A stretch of DNA of 64,000 nt from Desulfovibrio cuneatus DSM 11391 (GTDB lineage: Bacteria > Desulfobacterota > Desulfovibrionia > Desulfovibrionales > Desulfovibrionaceae). Below the pieces are notes generated by a model. It saw only the letters and a program-made list of their open reading frames with translations. It was not told where the DNA came from and did no database searches. This document shows, one piece after another, positions 1 to 8,536 of this stretch. Position numbers and translations under genes: made by a program. The stretch spans positions 1 through 64,000 of the forward strand of contig NZ_AUCY01000010.1 in the NCBI RefSeq assembly GCF_000430005.1, read 5' to 3'. Every line of letters starts with the position of its first letter. Position 1 is the first letter of the stretch.

Positions 1-105
1 CTTCTCCGCTCGGGCTGCGTAGAAATGTACGGGCAGCAAAGCTACCCGTACCCTCCGCCCTCCCTCCACGGCTCGCTACGCTCGCGACTGCCGTCGGCTT
101 TAGGG
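1..105 (-). repeat. Family A repeat module, copy 1 (cut by window edge)
   Basis: This is a reverse-complement copy of the roughly 105-bp module that recurs near 8411, 12527, 18155, 20434, 25495, 44540 and 58395. Read on the minus strand it starts with TAAAGCCGACGGCAGTCGC, continues through a GCGAGCCGTGGAG block, and ends in a hairpin whose arms pair around a TTT loop (GTACGGGTAGC with GCTGCCCGTAC). It has no coding potential. The flank on the window-edge side is not visible, so it cannot be said which larger element carries it. Confidence 0.85.
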
Positions 106-207
106 AAGGGTCATACATACGGCGGGCGCAGCCACCTTAGCCTCCGCGCAGCGTGTTGGCTTGCCGCAAGGCAAGGCAACACCAACCGGATGTGCCGTTC
201 GGGCATG

Positions 208-346
208 GCGTTGGTGAAAAGATACAATTTTTTGCGCAGGCAAGGCGCGGGGCGATTTTGCAAGGGGCTGTATATAAATACTGCCCCGCTGGAAAATTGC
301 CCCGCAACGCAGCATGCGTGAAAAAGGGTAGTTTTACCAACGTACC
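208..346 (+). repeat. Family D inverted-repeat element, copy without A core
   Basis: A MITE-like element of about 140 bp. Its left end (208-240, GCGTTGGTGAAAAGATAC onward) and right end (316-346, ending GTTTTACCAACGTACC) are imperfect inverted repeats of about 30 bp. The same two ends recur at 44495 and 44683, where they flank a family A module. The interior here is different and contains a short GC-rich palindrome. No open frame looks real. It lies downstream of the degP terminator. Confidence 0.7.
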
Positions 347-394
347 ATGCCCGACCTCATCAACAGCGCTACAAGTGCATCAAAAAGCTCCACC

Positions 395-434
395 AAAAAA
401 GAAAAAGTGGGCAAAGGCCAAAGCCTTTGCCCAC
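395..434 (-). terminator. Rho-independent terminator of degP
   Basis: A perfect 12-bp stem (407-418 GTGGGCAAAGGC with 423-434) and a CAAA loop. On the minus strand it is followed by TTTTTCTTTTTT. It lies 26 bp beyond the degP stop codon and is a textbook intrinsic terminator for it. Confidence 0.9.
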
Positions 435-459
435 AGTCTTTATGATTCAGAAGAGCAAG

Positions 460-1881
460 TTACTTTTTCTTCCCAAGGTCCACAGCCGCAAAGAACAACC
501 GCCCTTCACGGGCAATGTGCAACAGCACAGCACCATTGCTTTTCTCAGCCGCCGCCACAAGGGCGTCAAACTCTGCCACGGTGGCAACAGAGGTGCGGTT
601 TACTGAAACCACCACGTCACCAGGACGCATACCCAAGGTGGCACCTACACTGTCTTGTGCCACATCTGTCACCACAAGGCCCTTGGCACCAACCACCTTC
701 AGTTTGGCAGCCTCGCCTTCTTCCAGGGGGCGCACCATCAGGCCAAGGCCTGTGCCGCTCCCATTTTCATTGCCTACAACGCCAGTACCTTTGCGCTCTT
801 TCACCTGTACTGTTTTTTCCAGTTTTTTCCCGTCACGCCATACCGTAAATACGGCTTCTTTGCCGGGGGCAAGCAGGGCCACTTTGCGCAGCAGGTGTTC
901 ATTATCATCAATGGGTTGCCCGTTGAGGGCAAGCACCACGTCACCAGACTTGATACCAGCCTTGTCCGCAGGGTCGCCTGCCATCACGTCACCCACAAGG
1001 GCACCTTTGGAATCTGGCAGGCCAAGGGCCTTGGCTGTGGCTGCGTTTACCTTCTGAATGGTTACACCAATCCAGCCACGGCTCACGCGCTTGTTATCTT
1101 TCAGGTCACCAATAATCTTTTGGGCCATGCTGGAAGGAATGGCAAAGCCAATGCCTTGCGCCTGGCGGGCAATAGCGGTGTTCACGCCAATCACTTCGCC
1201 ATTCATGTTTAGCAAGGGGCCGCCACTGTTACCAGGGTTAATGGAAGCATCCGTTTGCAAAAAGTCGTCATAGCTGCCGGAGTGAATGTTCCGGCTTTTT
1301 GCGGAAAGAATACCCGCAGTGACGGTTCGGTCCAAACCCAAAGGGTTGCCAATGGCCAGCAACCATTCACCCACTTCCAGGGCGTCGGAATCGCCAAATT
1401 TAAGGAAGGGCAAATTCTCTGCTGTAATTTTCAGCAGGGCCAGATCGGTTTCCGGGTCTGTTCCCACCACCTCGGCCTTAAAGCCCTCTTCATCTTTCTG
1501 GCGTTCTTTATCACTAAAGGTAACGCGAATGACGTCTGCCCCTTCCACCACGTGGTTATTGGTCACAATGTAGCCGTCGGCTGAAATAACAAAACCGGAA
1601 CCAAGGGAAGCGCGTTTCTGGCTGCGCTCGGGCTGGCCACCAAAGTTGTCAAAAAATTCTTCAAACCCAGGCTGGTTCCGGAACATATCAAAGCCGGGGG
1701 GCAACATGGGTCGCTGGCGCATTTTTTCGGTGCGCTCGGTGTTAATGTTCACCACGGCTGGTCCTGCGGCTTTAACAAGGTCGCGAAAGTCCGCCATGGG
1801 GGCTGCAACAGCACTGCTGGCAGCAAAAACCACACACAAGGCAAGCAAAGTGCTTACCCGTGAAAATAACCGCTTATGCAT
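460..1881 (-). CDS. degP: Periplasmic serine protease, DegP/HtrA family
   Basis: Envelope quality-control protease and chaperone that degrades misfolded periplasmic proteins. The 473-residue product has a Sec signal peptide (MHKRLFSRV followed by a hydrophobic stretch, cleavage near AVAAP at about residue 27). The trypsin-like domain shows the full triad: H110 (TNNHVVEG), D146 (DPETDLALL) and S219 (GNSGGPL). Two PDZ domains follow, roughly 275-365 and 385-465. The frame is open a further 84 codons upstream, but ATG at 1881 is preferred because it starts the signal peptide and has AGGAG five to six bases before it. The gene is transcribed alone, divergently from the glycosyltransferase at 2188, and ends at a strong terminator. 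Family assignment is secure. DegP, DegQ and MucD-type members cannot be separated from sequence alone. Confidence 0.95.
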   Translation of the reverse strand: MHKRLFSRVSTLLALCVVFAASSAVAAPMADFRDLVKAAGPAVVNINTERTEKMRQRPMLPPGFDMFRNQPGFEEFFDNFGGQPERSQKRASLGSGFVISADGYIVTNNHVVEGADVIRVTFSDKERQKDEEGFKAEVVGTDPETDLALLKITAENLPFLKFGDSDALEVGEWLLAIGNPLGLDRTVTAGILSAKSRNIHSGSYDDFLQTDASINPGNSGGPLLNMNGEVIGVNTAIARQAQGIGFAIPSSMAQKIIGDLKDNKRVSRGWIGVTIQKVNAATAKALGLPDSKGALVGDVMAGDPADKAGIKSGDVVLALNGQPIDDNEHLLRKVALLAPGKEAVFTVWRDGKKLEKTVQVKERKGTGVVGNENGSGTGLGLMVRPLEEGEAAKLKVVGAKGLVVTDVAQDSVGATLGMRPGDVVVSVNRTSVATVAEFDALVAAAEKSNGAVLLHIAREGRLFFAAVDLGKKK

Positions 1882-2187
1882 AAGTACACTCCTGTTTACA
1901 TGCAAAAGGTATGCACACAACATACCCAATGGAAAAACAATAAATCGTATTTCAGGTTTGTAAAGAGGAGGTACTAACTTGACACACAGAATGGGCATGT
2001 GTAGCATTTTATACATTGCATTGGTCATTCTCATATGATTGCCAGGTAAGTGTCGGGCTATCTTTTTATTCTCTGCCAAGCATTGCCTTGCACAGAAGGC
2101 GCACTGCACAAGCAAGGCCATTTTTAAATACACCAGACAATGTTACAATAACTTTGCGTGGTTGAGTTGTGTTTACCGGGAGCGTTT

Positions 2188-3600
2188 GTGATTAAGCAGA
2201 AATTATATTCTTTATATTCCTCGCCCTACCTGTGGGGTGCACTTATTGCAGGAACACTCTTGTTCAATGTCTTTTTTTTACTCGGCACAAAACCAATTAG
2301 TAGCTGGGATGAAGCAAGGCACGGCGTAAGCGCTTACGAAATGCTGCAAAGCGGCAACTTTGTGGTGAATACCTATATGGGGGACTTTGACTACTGGAAT
2401 TTGAAGCCGCCGTTTGCTTTTTACCCCATGCTTGCAGGCTTTTCCCTGTTTGGCTTTACCCCCTTTGGCTTACGTTTTTTTTCTGCAGTAAGCACCATCG
2501 TACTTTTCGGCATCCTCTTTATGTTTAGCAATAAAATTGGAGGACTGAGAACGGCAAGACTGGCCTGCGCAACCTTATTAAGCGTTGAACAGTTTTTTTT
2601 AAAGCATAATGCAAGAACAGGTGATGCAGACGCTTTTTTCGGGCTTTTGTATTTTGCCTCTGTTGTGGTGCTGCTGTACCATTGGCGCAAACCCGTGGCC
2701 AGTTATGTGGCTGCCTTCCTGGCAGGAATGGCCTTTCTTACCAAAAGTTTCCATATAATTCCCCTTATACCCACCATCGTCATCATCTTCTTTCTGCAAT
2801 GGGGATGTTCCAAGCAGTCCGTAATGCTCTTCCTGCGGGCCTGCCTTGTGGGCGCACTACCTGTGGTTGTGTGGGGCCTGCTGCGCTACCAGTATGACGG
2901 CTTCTTGTTTTTTATTACCATGATTAAGGTGGATGTTTTGAACCGCTCACTTACGGCAGTGGAGGGGCACGGGCAACCACCGCTCTATTATGTGGCGCAA
3001 GTGCTTAAGGCATTTTGGCCCTGGCTTGCGGCAACAGGGCTGGCATACCTTGCCCTGCTCTTTCTGCATAAAAAAAGCGATGTGATTGCATGCTGGAAAA
3101 GCACCATAACCGACAAAGAAAAATTGCTTATTTGCCTGGTCGTTGCCGCCATAATGCCCATTTTCTTTTTCAGCCTTTCCCAGTCCAAGTTGCGCTGGTA
3201 CTCATACCCTGCCTTCCCCTTTTTCGCCCTTGGCATTGGCTACGCCTTGCATTGCGCACTTACCTGCCTGAAGGATCATGCCCGCGTCTGTTTTGCCCTG
3301 CTTACTCTGGTGGTGACGTTTGGTGTGGTGCAAGAAGGCGTTTTACTTGCTCACCTTATGCAGGCTGTAAACAAGCGGGTGCCATCACAAGATTTTATGG
3401 AACAACTCGGCACGAATAAAGAGATGCAAGGCGCGGTGCTTTTTCTGCAACAGGGTGAATGGGAGCAACGTGACGTTCTTTCATCCTATTTTTATGGCCC
3501 GTTTACATTGGCCCCGGGGGGGGAAGCGGCGTTTGCAGCAAGCAACAACCCCAAGAAATTCCTTGTGCCCAATGAGCCTACAACAGACCGGGAACGGTAA
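2188..3600 (+). CDS. GT39-type integral membrane glycosyltransferase (ArnT/PMT-like)
   Basis: A polytopic protein of 470 residues with many hydrophobic segments. The acidic pair in the first periplasmic loop (SWDEARHG, D41 and E42) is the hallmark of the GT-C/GT39 fold, which transfers sugars from polyprenyl-phosphate donors to envelope acceptors. The family's usual acceptors are lipid A, glycans or proteins; the acceptor here is unknown. GTG at 2188 is chosen because GGGAG lies five bases upstream; another GTG at 2158 lacks a ribosome-binding site. Nearby genes at 3772 and 6674 are GT2 enzymes of the type that make polyprenyl-phosphate sugars, which would supply a donor. The soluble C-terminal part is short compared with ArnT. 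Confidence 0.82.
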   Translation: MIKQKLYSLYSSPYLWGALIAGTLLFNVFFLLGTKPISSWDEARHGVSAYEMLQSGNFVVNTYMGDFDYWNLKPPFAFYPMLAGFSLFGFTPFGLRFFSAVSTIVLFGILFMFSNKIGGLRTARLACATLLSVEQFFLKHNARTGDADAFFGLLYFASVVVLLYHWRKPVASYVAAFLAGMAFLTKSFHIIPLIPTIVIIFFLQWGCSKQSVMLFLRACLVGALPVVVWGLLRYQYDGFLFFITMIKVDVLNRSLTAVEGHGQPPLYYVAQVLKAFWPWLAATGLAYLALLFLHKKSDVIACWKSTITDKEKLLICLVVAAIMPIFFFSLSQSKLRWYSYPAFPFFALGIGYALHCALTCLKDHARVCFALLTLVVTFGVVQEGVLLAHLMQAVNKRVPSQDFMEQLGTNKEMQGAVLFLQQGEWEQRDVLSSYFYGPFTLAPGGEAAFAASNNPKKFLVPNEPTTDRER

Positions 3601-3660
3601 ATATACCGCTAGGGTTACCTCCCTGTGGGCATCCCCCCCATTCCTGATGCATAACACCCA

Positions 3661-3733
3661 AGCACGTAAAAGCGCTCAGAACAGAAACAGCCACAGCACC
3701 ACCCCAAAACGGGTTTACGTGCTGTGGCTGTTC
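3661..3733. terminator. Two competing hairpins between convergent genes
   Basis: The gap between two convergent glycosyltransferase genes holds a 14-bp stem (3686-3699 with 3719-3732, AACAGCCACAGCAC and its complement). It also holds a second, mutually exclusive 10-bp stem (3661-3670 AGCACGTAAA with 3714-3723). The right arms overlap, so only one can form at a time. It probably terminates transcription from one or both sides. There is no clean T-run. Confidence 0.55.
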
Positions 3734-3771
3734 TGGCAAAAACAAACGTCTATAGGCGCAAAGAACTGGCG

Positions 3772-4743
3772 CTACGGCAATGTTTTTTCAAGGCTACAGT
3801 TTATGCATTGTTCCACAATATACAGTGGCCTGGCTTTCACTTCCTCATAAATTTTGCCAATATATTCGCCAATAATACCAAGAGAAAGCAGAATAATGCC
3901 CCCAAGGAAGGCTTGCAGGCACATAAGGGAAGTCCAGCCTTGCACAGCGTGCCCAAGAAGCAGGCTTCCAAACGCCCAAAGGGCTGCAAAAAAACCGCCC
4001 ATGGCACTTACAACGCCAAGCACGCTCACCATACGCATAGGCATGACGGAAAAAGAAGTTATGCCGCGCCATGCAAAAGCCAGCATTTTACTCAACGGAT
4101 ATTTGGTTTCTCCATACTGGCGAGCATTGCGTGAATACGACACTGCCACCTGCTTAAACCCACTCCAGGCAAACAGGCCCCGCAGAAAAAGCTGGCGTTC
4201 CGGCATGGCATTTACAGCGTCTACACAGCGGCGGGAAACCAGCCGGAAGTCGCCAGTGTCGGCGGGCATATCAATGGCAATGCTCCAGCGCATAATGCGG
4301 TAGAACAGCCAGGCAGAAGCAAGCTTGAAGGGCGTTTCCCCTTCGCGCTGGGTTCGCTTACCATAGGCAATATCATAGCCTTCCTTGTAGCGCTGTACCA
4401 TTTCCAGCACAACATCCAGCGGGTCTTGCAGGTCTGCGTCCATAATAACCACAGCGTCGCCCTTGGCATAGCGCAAACCGGCTGCCACAGCAGCCTGGTG
4501 ACCAAAATTACGGCTGAAGGACACCACCTTTATGCGTTGGTCTGCCTTGGCCCACTGCTGTAGGTAAGCCAGCGAGTTGTCGGCGGAACCATCATTCACA
4601 AGGACAATCTCAACAGCCGTTTCCCCCAGCGCAGGCAACCATGCTTCCAGCGCTGCCCTAAGGTGGGGCAGGGTATCTTCTTCATTGTATACAGGAAAGA
4701 TGAAGCTGAGCAATGAAAGCTGATTTATAGTGGTGTCATTCAT
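3772..4743 (-). CDS. GT2 glycosyltransferase, GtrB/ArnC/DPM1-like, with C-terminal membrane anchor
   Basis: A 323-residue enzyme expected to transfer a sugar from a nucleotide donor to undecaprenyl phosphate at the inner face of the cytoplasmic membrane. The N-terminal GT-A domain shows FPVYNEEDTL, NDGSADNS and the metal-binding DADLQDP (D102, D104). Two hydrophobic helices follow in the last third, the GtrB/ArnC arrangement. ATG at 4743 is preferred over one six codons upstream because AAGGAG stands seven bases before it. It starts 11 bp after the stop of the GT87-like gene, so the two form a minus-strand operon: one makes the lipid-linked sugar, the other can use it. The exact sugar cannot be read from sequence. 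Confidence 0.88.
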   Translation of the reverse strand: MNDTTINQLSLLSFIFPVYNEEDTLPHLRAALEAWLPALGETAVEIVLVNDGSADNSLAYLQQWAKADQRIKVVSFSRNFGHQAAVAAGLRYAKGDAVVIMDADLQDPLDVVLEMVQRYKEGYDIAYGKRTQREGETPFKLASAWLFYRIMRWSIAIDMPADTGDFRLVSRRCVDAVNAMPERQLFLRGLFAWSGFKQVAVSYSRNARQYGETKYPLSKMLAFAWRGITSFSVMPMRMVSVLGVVSAMGGFFAALWAFGSLLLGHAVQGWTSLMCLQAFLGGIILLSLGIIGEYIGKIYEEVKARPLYIVEQCINCSLEKTLP

Positions 4744-4754
4744 GGCTGTGCTCC

Positions 4755-5939
4755 TTAACATTGTTCTGTTTTTGGCGTGGTTGTTGCCGTAAGGCTATGG
4801 TACAAATCTGCCCCTAATACGGCCACAGCTACACCAATGGCAGCAGCCCCAACCTGAAGCGGAATAACACTGACTTCGAATAAAAATGGCATATAGGAAG
4901 TGAGAGAAGCGAGTACAACCAGGGCAGGCACATAAAAGCGCTTTGGCTCATAAAACGCATAAATAAGGGTTAGTATATCAGCAATAAAGAAATAGCGTTC
5001 GTGCATTCTGGGCAGGAAAAAAGGCACCGCAGTGGCAAAAAATGCCATGGAAAGCAGCACATGCTTTACGGAAGGCCGCATTTTAAAAAAGGCGAAACAC
5101 CCCGTAAATACAAAGGTAAGGCCTGCCCACTGGGCACCTTTTTTAAGAGGTTGGCTTACATCATGAATAAACGACCACAGTGTGGGGGCACTCATAGTGA
5201 GGTGCTTGAATGTTTTGGACTGTGCCAGCAGTGCTTTTAAAAACAAGGAGCTGACAGGTGCCCCGGCAAAAAGCACTATGGGAAGGTAAAACAGCATGTA
5301 ACAAATAACTGGCAGAAAAAGGGTCCATAGTGGAATGGGCCCCACCAAGGCAAAAGCCATAAACACGGGCAACACAAAAATGCCTTGCAGCTTAAAGCAC
5401 AGGGCAACAGAATAGGCCAGCATAGCCCGCACATAAGAGGCTTTGAGCATGTAATACAGGGCCACAACAATAAACAGGGTAAGCAGTGAATCGCACTGGC
5501 CCCAGGCTGCGCCGTTAAGCAGCACCGTTGGCAGGCAAAGTGTTACGGCATAGGCCATTTGGCCCCGCATTTTGTTGCCAGTGGCTGTATACACTGTGCG
5601 GCCTGTAAAGGCAGCCAGCAAAAAGTCTGAAATGCAGGAAATTATTTTAATGGCATACAGGGGCGCAACATGCAGCTTGGTAAAGAAGTACATGAGGTAC
5701 AGGTAAGGCATGGTATAGTCGGAAAAGCGGCTTTGAAACACCGCAAACCCTTCATTGGAAATTTTGGTATACCAAGGCAAAAGGCAGTTGAGGTAGTCGC
5801 CTGATTCAAAACTCACCAATTTTTGCCGCACAACAATGGCAGCTACGCTCACAATAAGAAGAAACAAAATATCTGCATATTTATAAATATGTTCACGAAA
5901 GCGCTGTTCAAATGCATTGTAATGCGATGCCAAACTCAT
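4755..5939 (-). CDS. GT87-like (DUF2029) polyprenyl-sugar-dependent membrane glycosyltransferase
   Basis: A 394-residue polytopic protein with about ten hydrophobic segments. Motifs of GT-C mannosyltransferases are present: an acidic residue in the first external loop (SGDYLNC, D48), WGQCDS at 146-151 and HERYFF at 313-318. Such enzymes act on the periplasmic face and use polyprenyl-phosphate sugars. ATG at 5939 has AGGAG five bases upstream; a start six codons earlier is possible but has none. It is first in a two-gene operon with the GtrB-like gene. The family call is from motifs only. Donor and acceptor are unknown. Confidence 0.75.
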   Translation of the reverse strand: MSLASHYNAFEQRFREHIYKYADILFLLIVSVAAIVVRQKLVSFESGDYLNCLLPWYTKISNEGFAVFQSRFSDYTMPYLYLMYFFTKLHVAPLYAIKIISCISDFLLAAFTGRTVYTATGNKMRGQMAYAVTLCLPTVLLNGAAWGQCDSLLTLFIVVALYYMLKASYVRAMLAYSVALCFKLQGIFVLPVFMAFALVGPIPLWTLFLPVICYMLFYLPIVLFAGAPVSSLFLKALLAQSKTFKHLTMSAPTLWSFIHDVSQPLKKGAQWAGLTFVFTGCFAFFKMRPSVKHVLLSMAFFATAVPFFLPRMHERYFFIADILTLIYAFYEPKRFYVPALVVLASLTSYMPFLFEVSVIPLQVGAAAIGVAVAVLGADLYHSLTATTTPKTEQC

Positions 5940-6673
5940 GCAATCTCCTGTTTCCATTCAGGCTGTGGTTTATTTGAATACTGCGCCCATAAAGGGCATT
6001 TTTCGTGCAGTATTACACGTAAAAGGTGTATACAATCATACCCTTGTGGTAAGCCATGCGGCATTTACTGTTATTGCATCATGGGTTTATATGCCTCAGG
6101 CACCAAGGCAAGGCGTAATATACTCATTTAGGCCATATTCGCCTAGTCTTTTTTGCAGGATATTTACGCAAGTCACACAACCCCGAAAAATGCCAACTCC
6201 ATTGCCGCCCTGTGAAATAGCATGTGCTCCCCTTGCTGCAACACCCCTTCTTCACATGCCCTGGACAATGCATGCAGCACTCACAGAATGTACCTGCCGC
6301 TACGTTGCCTCCGTGCCTCTTTGTATCAATACCTGCCATGTAACAAGGTAAAACTGCCGCACGCCAAAGGGCAACTGGCCCTTGCCAATAGCACACCACA
6401 TGTCCGCTATAGACCATTCTCAAGCAGCGTTTATGTGCCCAGTGCCCTTGTGAACCACTTCCCTATGCGCTATAAACACGAACAGCCAAACGCCAGCAAG
6501 TGCGCCGCTCAACGGCACAAACCATGAGCCCCAAAGAAGCAGGGTTGCCATTCCCGGTTACTGCCATGCATAAATTACGAGTAAAGACCATGGGGGATGC
6601 TCTTCCCCAAAAGCCTTAAACACCTCACGCCAGTGTTCATTCGGAACGACTTTTCCTCCAACAGCAAAACGCA
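5940..6673. other. Long intergenic gap without recognisable gene
   Basis: About 730 bp lie between divergent glycosyltransferase genes. Short open frames on both strands here lack a ribosome-binding site and family resemblance. A hairpin is present near 5977-6014 (AATACTGC with GCAGTATT, inner GCCC with GGGC), in the leader of the GT87-like gene. No tRNA, rRNA or family A-D repeat was seen. It probably holds the two promoters and may hold an unrecognised RNA. Confidence 0.5.
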
Positions 6674-7417
6674 ATGTACTCCGCCATGAAACAAACGTTT
6701 TCCGCACCCACTGTGACGCTGATTGTTCCCGTTTACAACGAACAGGAAAACCTGCCCCTGCTCACCCAGGAAATTGAAACAGCCATGCAAACCCAGCCCC
6801 GCTTCTGGCAGGTGCTTTATGTGGACGATGGCAGCACAGACAACAGCCTGGAAACCATCAAGCAATTGGCGGCAGAAAACCCACACGTGCGCTACCTTGC
6901 CTTTGCCGCTAACTGTGGGCAGTCTGCCGCATTTGCCGCAGGCTTCAAGGAAGCTGAAGGCGCCGTGCTGATTACCCTGGATGCAGACCTGCAAAACGAC
7001 CCTGCGGACATTCCCGCCATGCTTGACTGCTATGACAAAGGGTATGACATGGTCATTGGCTGGCGCAAAAACCGGCAGGATACCGTGCAAAAAAAACTGG
7101 CCTCACGCTTTGCCAACGCCGTGCGCAACCGCCTTTCCCGCGAAACAGTGCGCGACACGGGCTGCTCTTTAAAAGTGCTGCGGGCCAGCATGGCCAGGGA
7201 GCTTCCCATGTTCACAGGCATGCACCGCTTTTTACCCACCCTTATGAAGCTGCGCGGTGCCACTGTGGCTGAACTGCCAGTAAACCACCGCCAGCGCAAG
7301 CACGGCGTTTCCAAATATGGCATTTGGGACAGGGCCTTCAGCGCCCTGTACGACCTGTTTGCTGTGCGTTGGATGCAAAGCCGCTCCTTCCGCTATTCCA
7401 TTCGGGACAAAAAATAG
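6674..7417 (+). CDS. GT2 glycosyltransferase, dolichol-phosphate mannosyltransferase-like, soluble
   Basis: A 247-residue GT-A enzyme with IVPVYNEQENL, YVDDGSTDNS (50-58) and metal-binding DADLQNDP (D103, D105). Unlike the GT2 protein at 3772 it lacks the two C-terminal membrane helices, so it resembles the short DPM1 type that makes polyprenyl-phosphate mannose or glucose. A second ATG four codons in (6686) is equally likely, since no clear ribosome-binding site favours either. It is followed by the VTT membrane protein 96 bp downstream. Together with the membrane glycosyltransferases to its left, it suggests a small lipid-linked-sugar pathway for envelope decoration. The sugar identity is unknown. 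Confidence 0.85.
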   Translation: MYSAMKQTFSAPTVTLIVPVYNEQENLPLLTQEIETAMQTQPRFWQVLYVDDGSTDNSLETIKQLAAENPHVRYLAFAANCGQSAAFAAGFKEAEGAVLITLDADLQNDPADIPAMLDCYDKGYDMVIGWRKNRQDTVQKKLASRFANAVRNRLSRETVRDTGCSLKVLRASMARELPMFTGMHRFLPTLMKLRGATVAELPVNHRQRKHGVSKYGIWDRAFSALYDLFAVRWMQSRSFRYSIRDKK

Positions 7418-7513
7418 GCATATACTTTTTGTTGTACTATAACATACTATTCTTCCCTGCTGCCCAGCCACGCACACTGGCCTGGGCGGCAAACCATTTC
7501 CTCAGGGCTTCCC

Positions 7514-8188
7514 ATGCATAAGAATATTGTTGTATTTGTGGTTCTTATTACCATTGCCGTGCTGGCCCGGCTACTTGACCTGGATGAAATGCTGGAAGCC
7601 ACCTGGCTGCATACCCACATTGTCACCCAAGGGGCAAAAGGCATAGCCCTGTTTGTGGGGCTTACTGCCGTATTTTCTGCCCTGGGCATACCCCGCCAAC
7701 TGCTGGCCTTTGCCGGGGGCTTTGCCTTTGGCATTGGCTACGGCCTTGGCTGGGCACTTCTTGGCCTTACCCTTGGGTGCACCCTTGGCTTTTACACCGC
7801 CCGCCTTGTGGGCCAAGGCAACCTGCCCCATAAAGTCCATGCAGCCTTAAAGCGCATTGAACCCTTTTTGCAATATAAGCCATTCCTCATGGCCTTGTGC
7901 ATTCGCCTCATGCCCATTGGCAACAATGCCCTTACCAGCATGGCCGCAGGCGTCAGCCACGTGCCTGCCGCAAGCTTTATTGCCGGTTCCGCAGTGGGCT
8001 ATTTACCGCAAACTATTATTTTTGTCCTGCTGGGCAGCGGCATTCAACTGGAATCCACCTGGCAAACAGGTCTTTCCATCGTTCTATTTCTCATTTCTTC
8101 AGCCCTGGGCACGTGGCTTTACCGCCGCTACAGAAGGCATGCTGCCATGCACAGAGCGCCCCTGACAACCGCTTCGGCAGAACAATAA
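7514..8188 (+). CDS. TVP38/TMEM64 (VTT-domain, DedA-superfamily) membrane protein
   Basis: A 224-residue integral membrane protein of the TVP38/TMEM64 family, related to DedA. Members of that superfamily are implicated in lipid transport or scrambling, but a role cannot be assigned here. Visible features are an N-terminal helix, the glycine-rich core around residues 55-95 (AFAGGFAFGIGYGLGWALLG), the helix-loop LCIRLMPIGNNALTSMAAGV and a C-terminal helix before a basic tail. The start at 7514 has a weak AGGG about seven bases upstream. It lies downstream of a GT2 gene on the same strand and could be co-transcribed. A very strong hairpin follows the gene. Confidence 0.85.
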   Translation: MHKNIVVFVVLITIAVLARLLDLDEMLEATWLHTHIVTQGAKGIALFVGLTAVFSALGIPRQLLAFAGGFAFGIGYGLGWALLGLTLGCTLGFYTARLVGQGNLPHKVHAALKRIEPFLQYKPFLMALCIRLMPIGNNALTSMAAGVSHVPAASFIAGSAVGYLPQTIIFVLLGSGIQLESTWQTGLSIVLFLISSALGTWLYRRYRRHAAMHRAPLTTASAEQ

Positions 8189-8223
8189 CGCCCTCTTTTC
8201 AACAGAGCCCATCTCACAACGCA

Positions 8224-8269
8224 CTAAACAACAAAAGCGGCATGAACACATGCCGCTTTTGTTGTTTAG
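8224..8269. terminator. Perfect 21-bp-stem terminator
   Basis: Arms 8224-8244 and 8249-8269 are exact complements around an AACA loop. The distal arm has TTTTGTTGTTT, so it can stop transcription on either strand. It lies 36 bp after the VTT gene and faces the end of secF across a repeat. Confidence 0.8.
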
Positions 8270-8336
8270 CCCTGGAATTAATTGCCTGAGGAACACTTGA
8301 ATAAACCATTCCGTTACTACTGAAGAATTGCCTTTA

Positions 8337-8536
8337 GGAAACGCTCAGTTTTTCGTTTGGCAAGGCACAAGCTTTTTTTGCTATGCCGGGCCATCTTTTC
8401 TCCCCAATTTCCCTAAAGCCGACGGCAGTCGAGAGCGTAGCGAGCCGTAGAGCGACAAGACGAGGCGTAGGCGGCCCCGCCCACCGGAGCATGTACCCCG
8501 TTTCAGGAGCGGAAGAAGGTCAAAATCAGCGTTTCC
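8337..8536 (+). repeat. Family B ends with an A core (8411-8518), between VTT gene and secF
   Basis: The left terminal repeat starts GGAAACGCTCAGTTTTTCG at 8337 and the right terminal repeat ends CAGCGTTTCC at 8536. Instead of the usual family B interior, a diverged family A module occupies 8411-8518. The element is flanked by TA on each side. Its last base is the first base of the secF stop triplet on the minus strand. Just upstream (8290-8320) is a further decayed fragment resembling a family B end. Confidence 0.8.
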
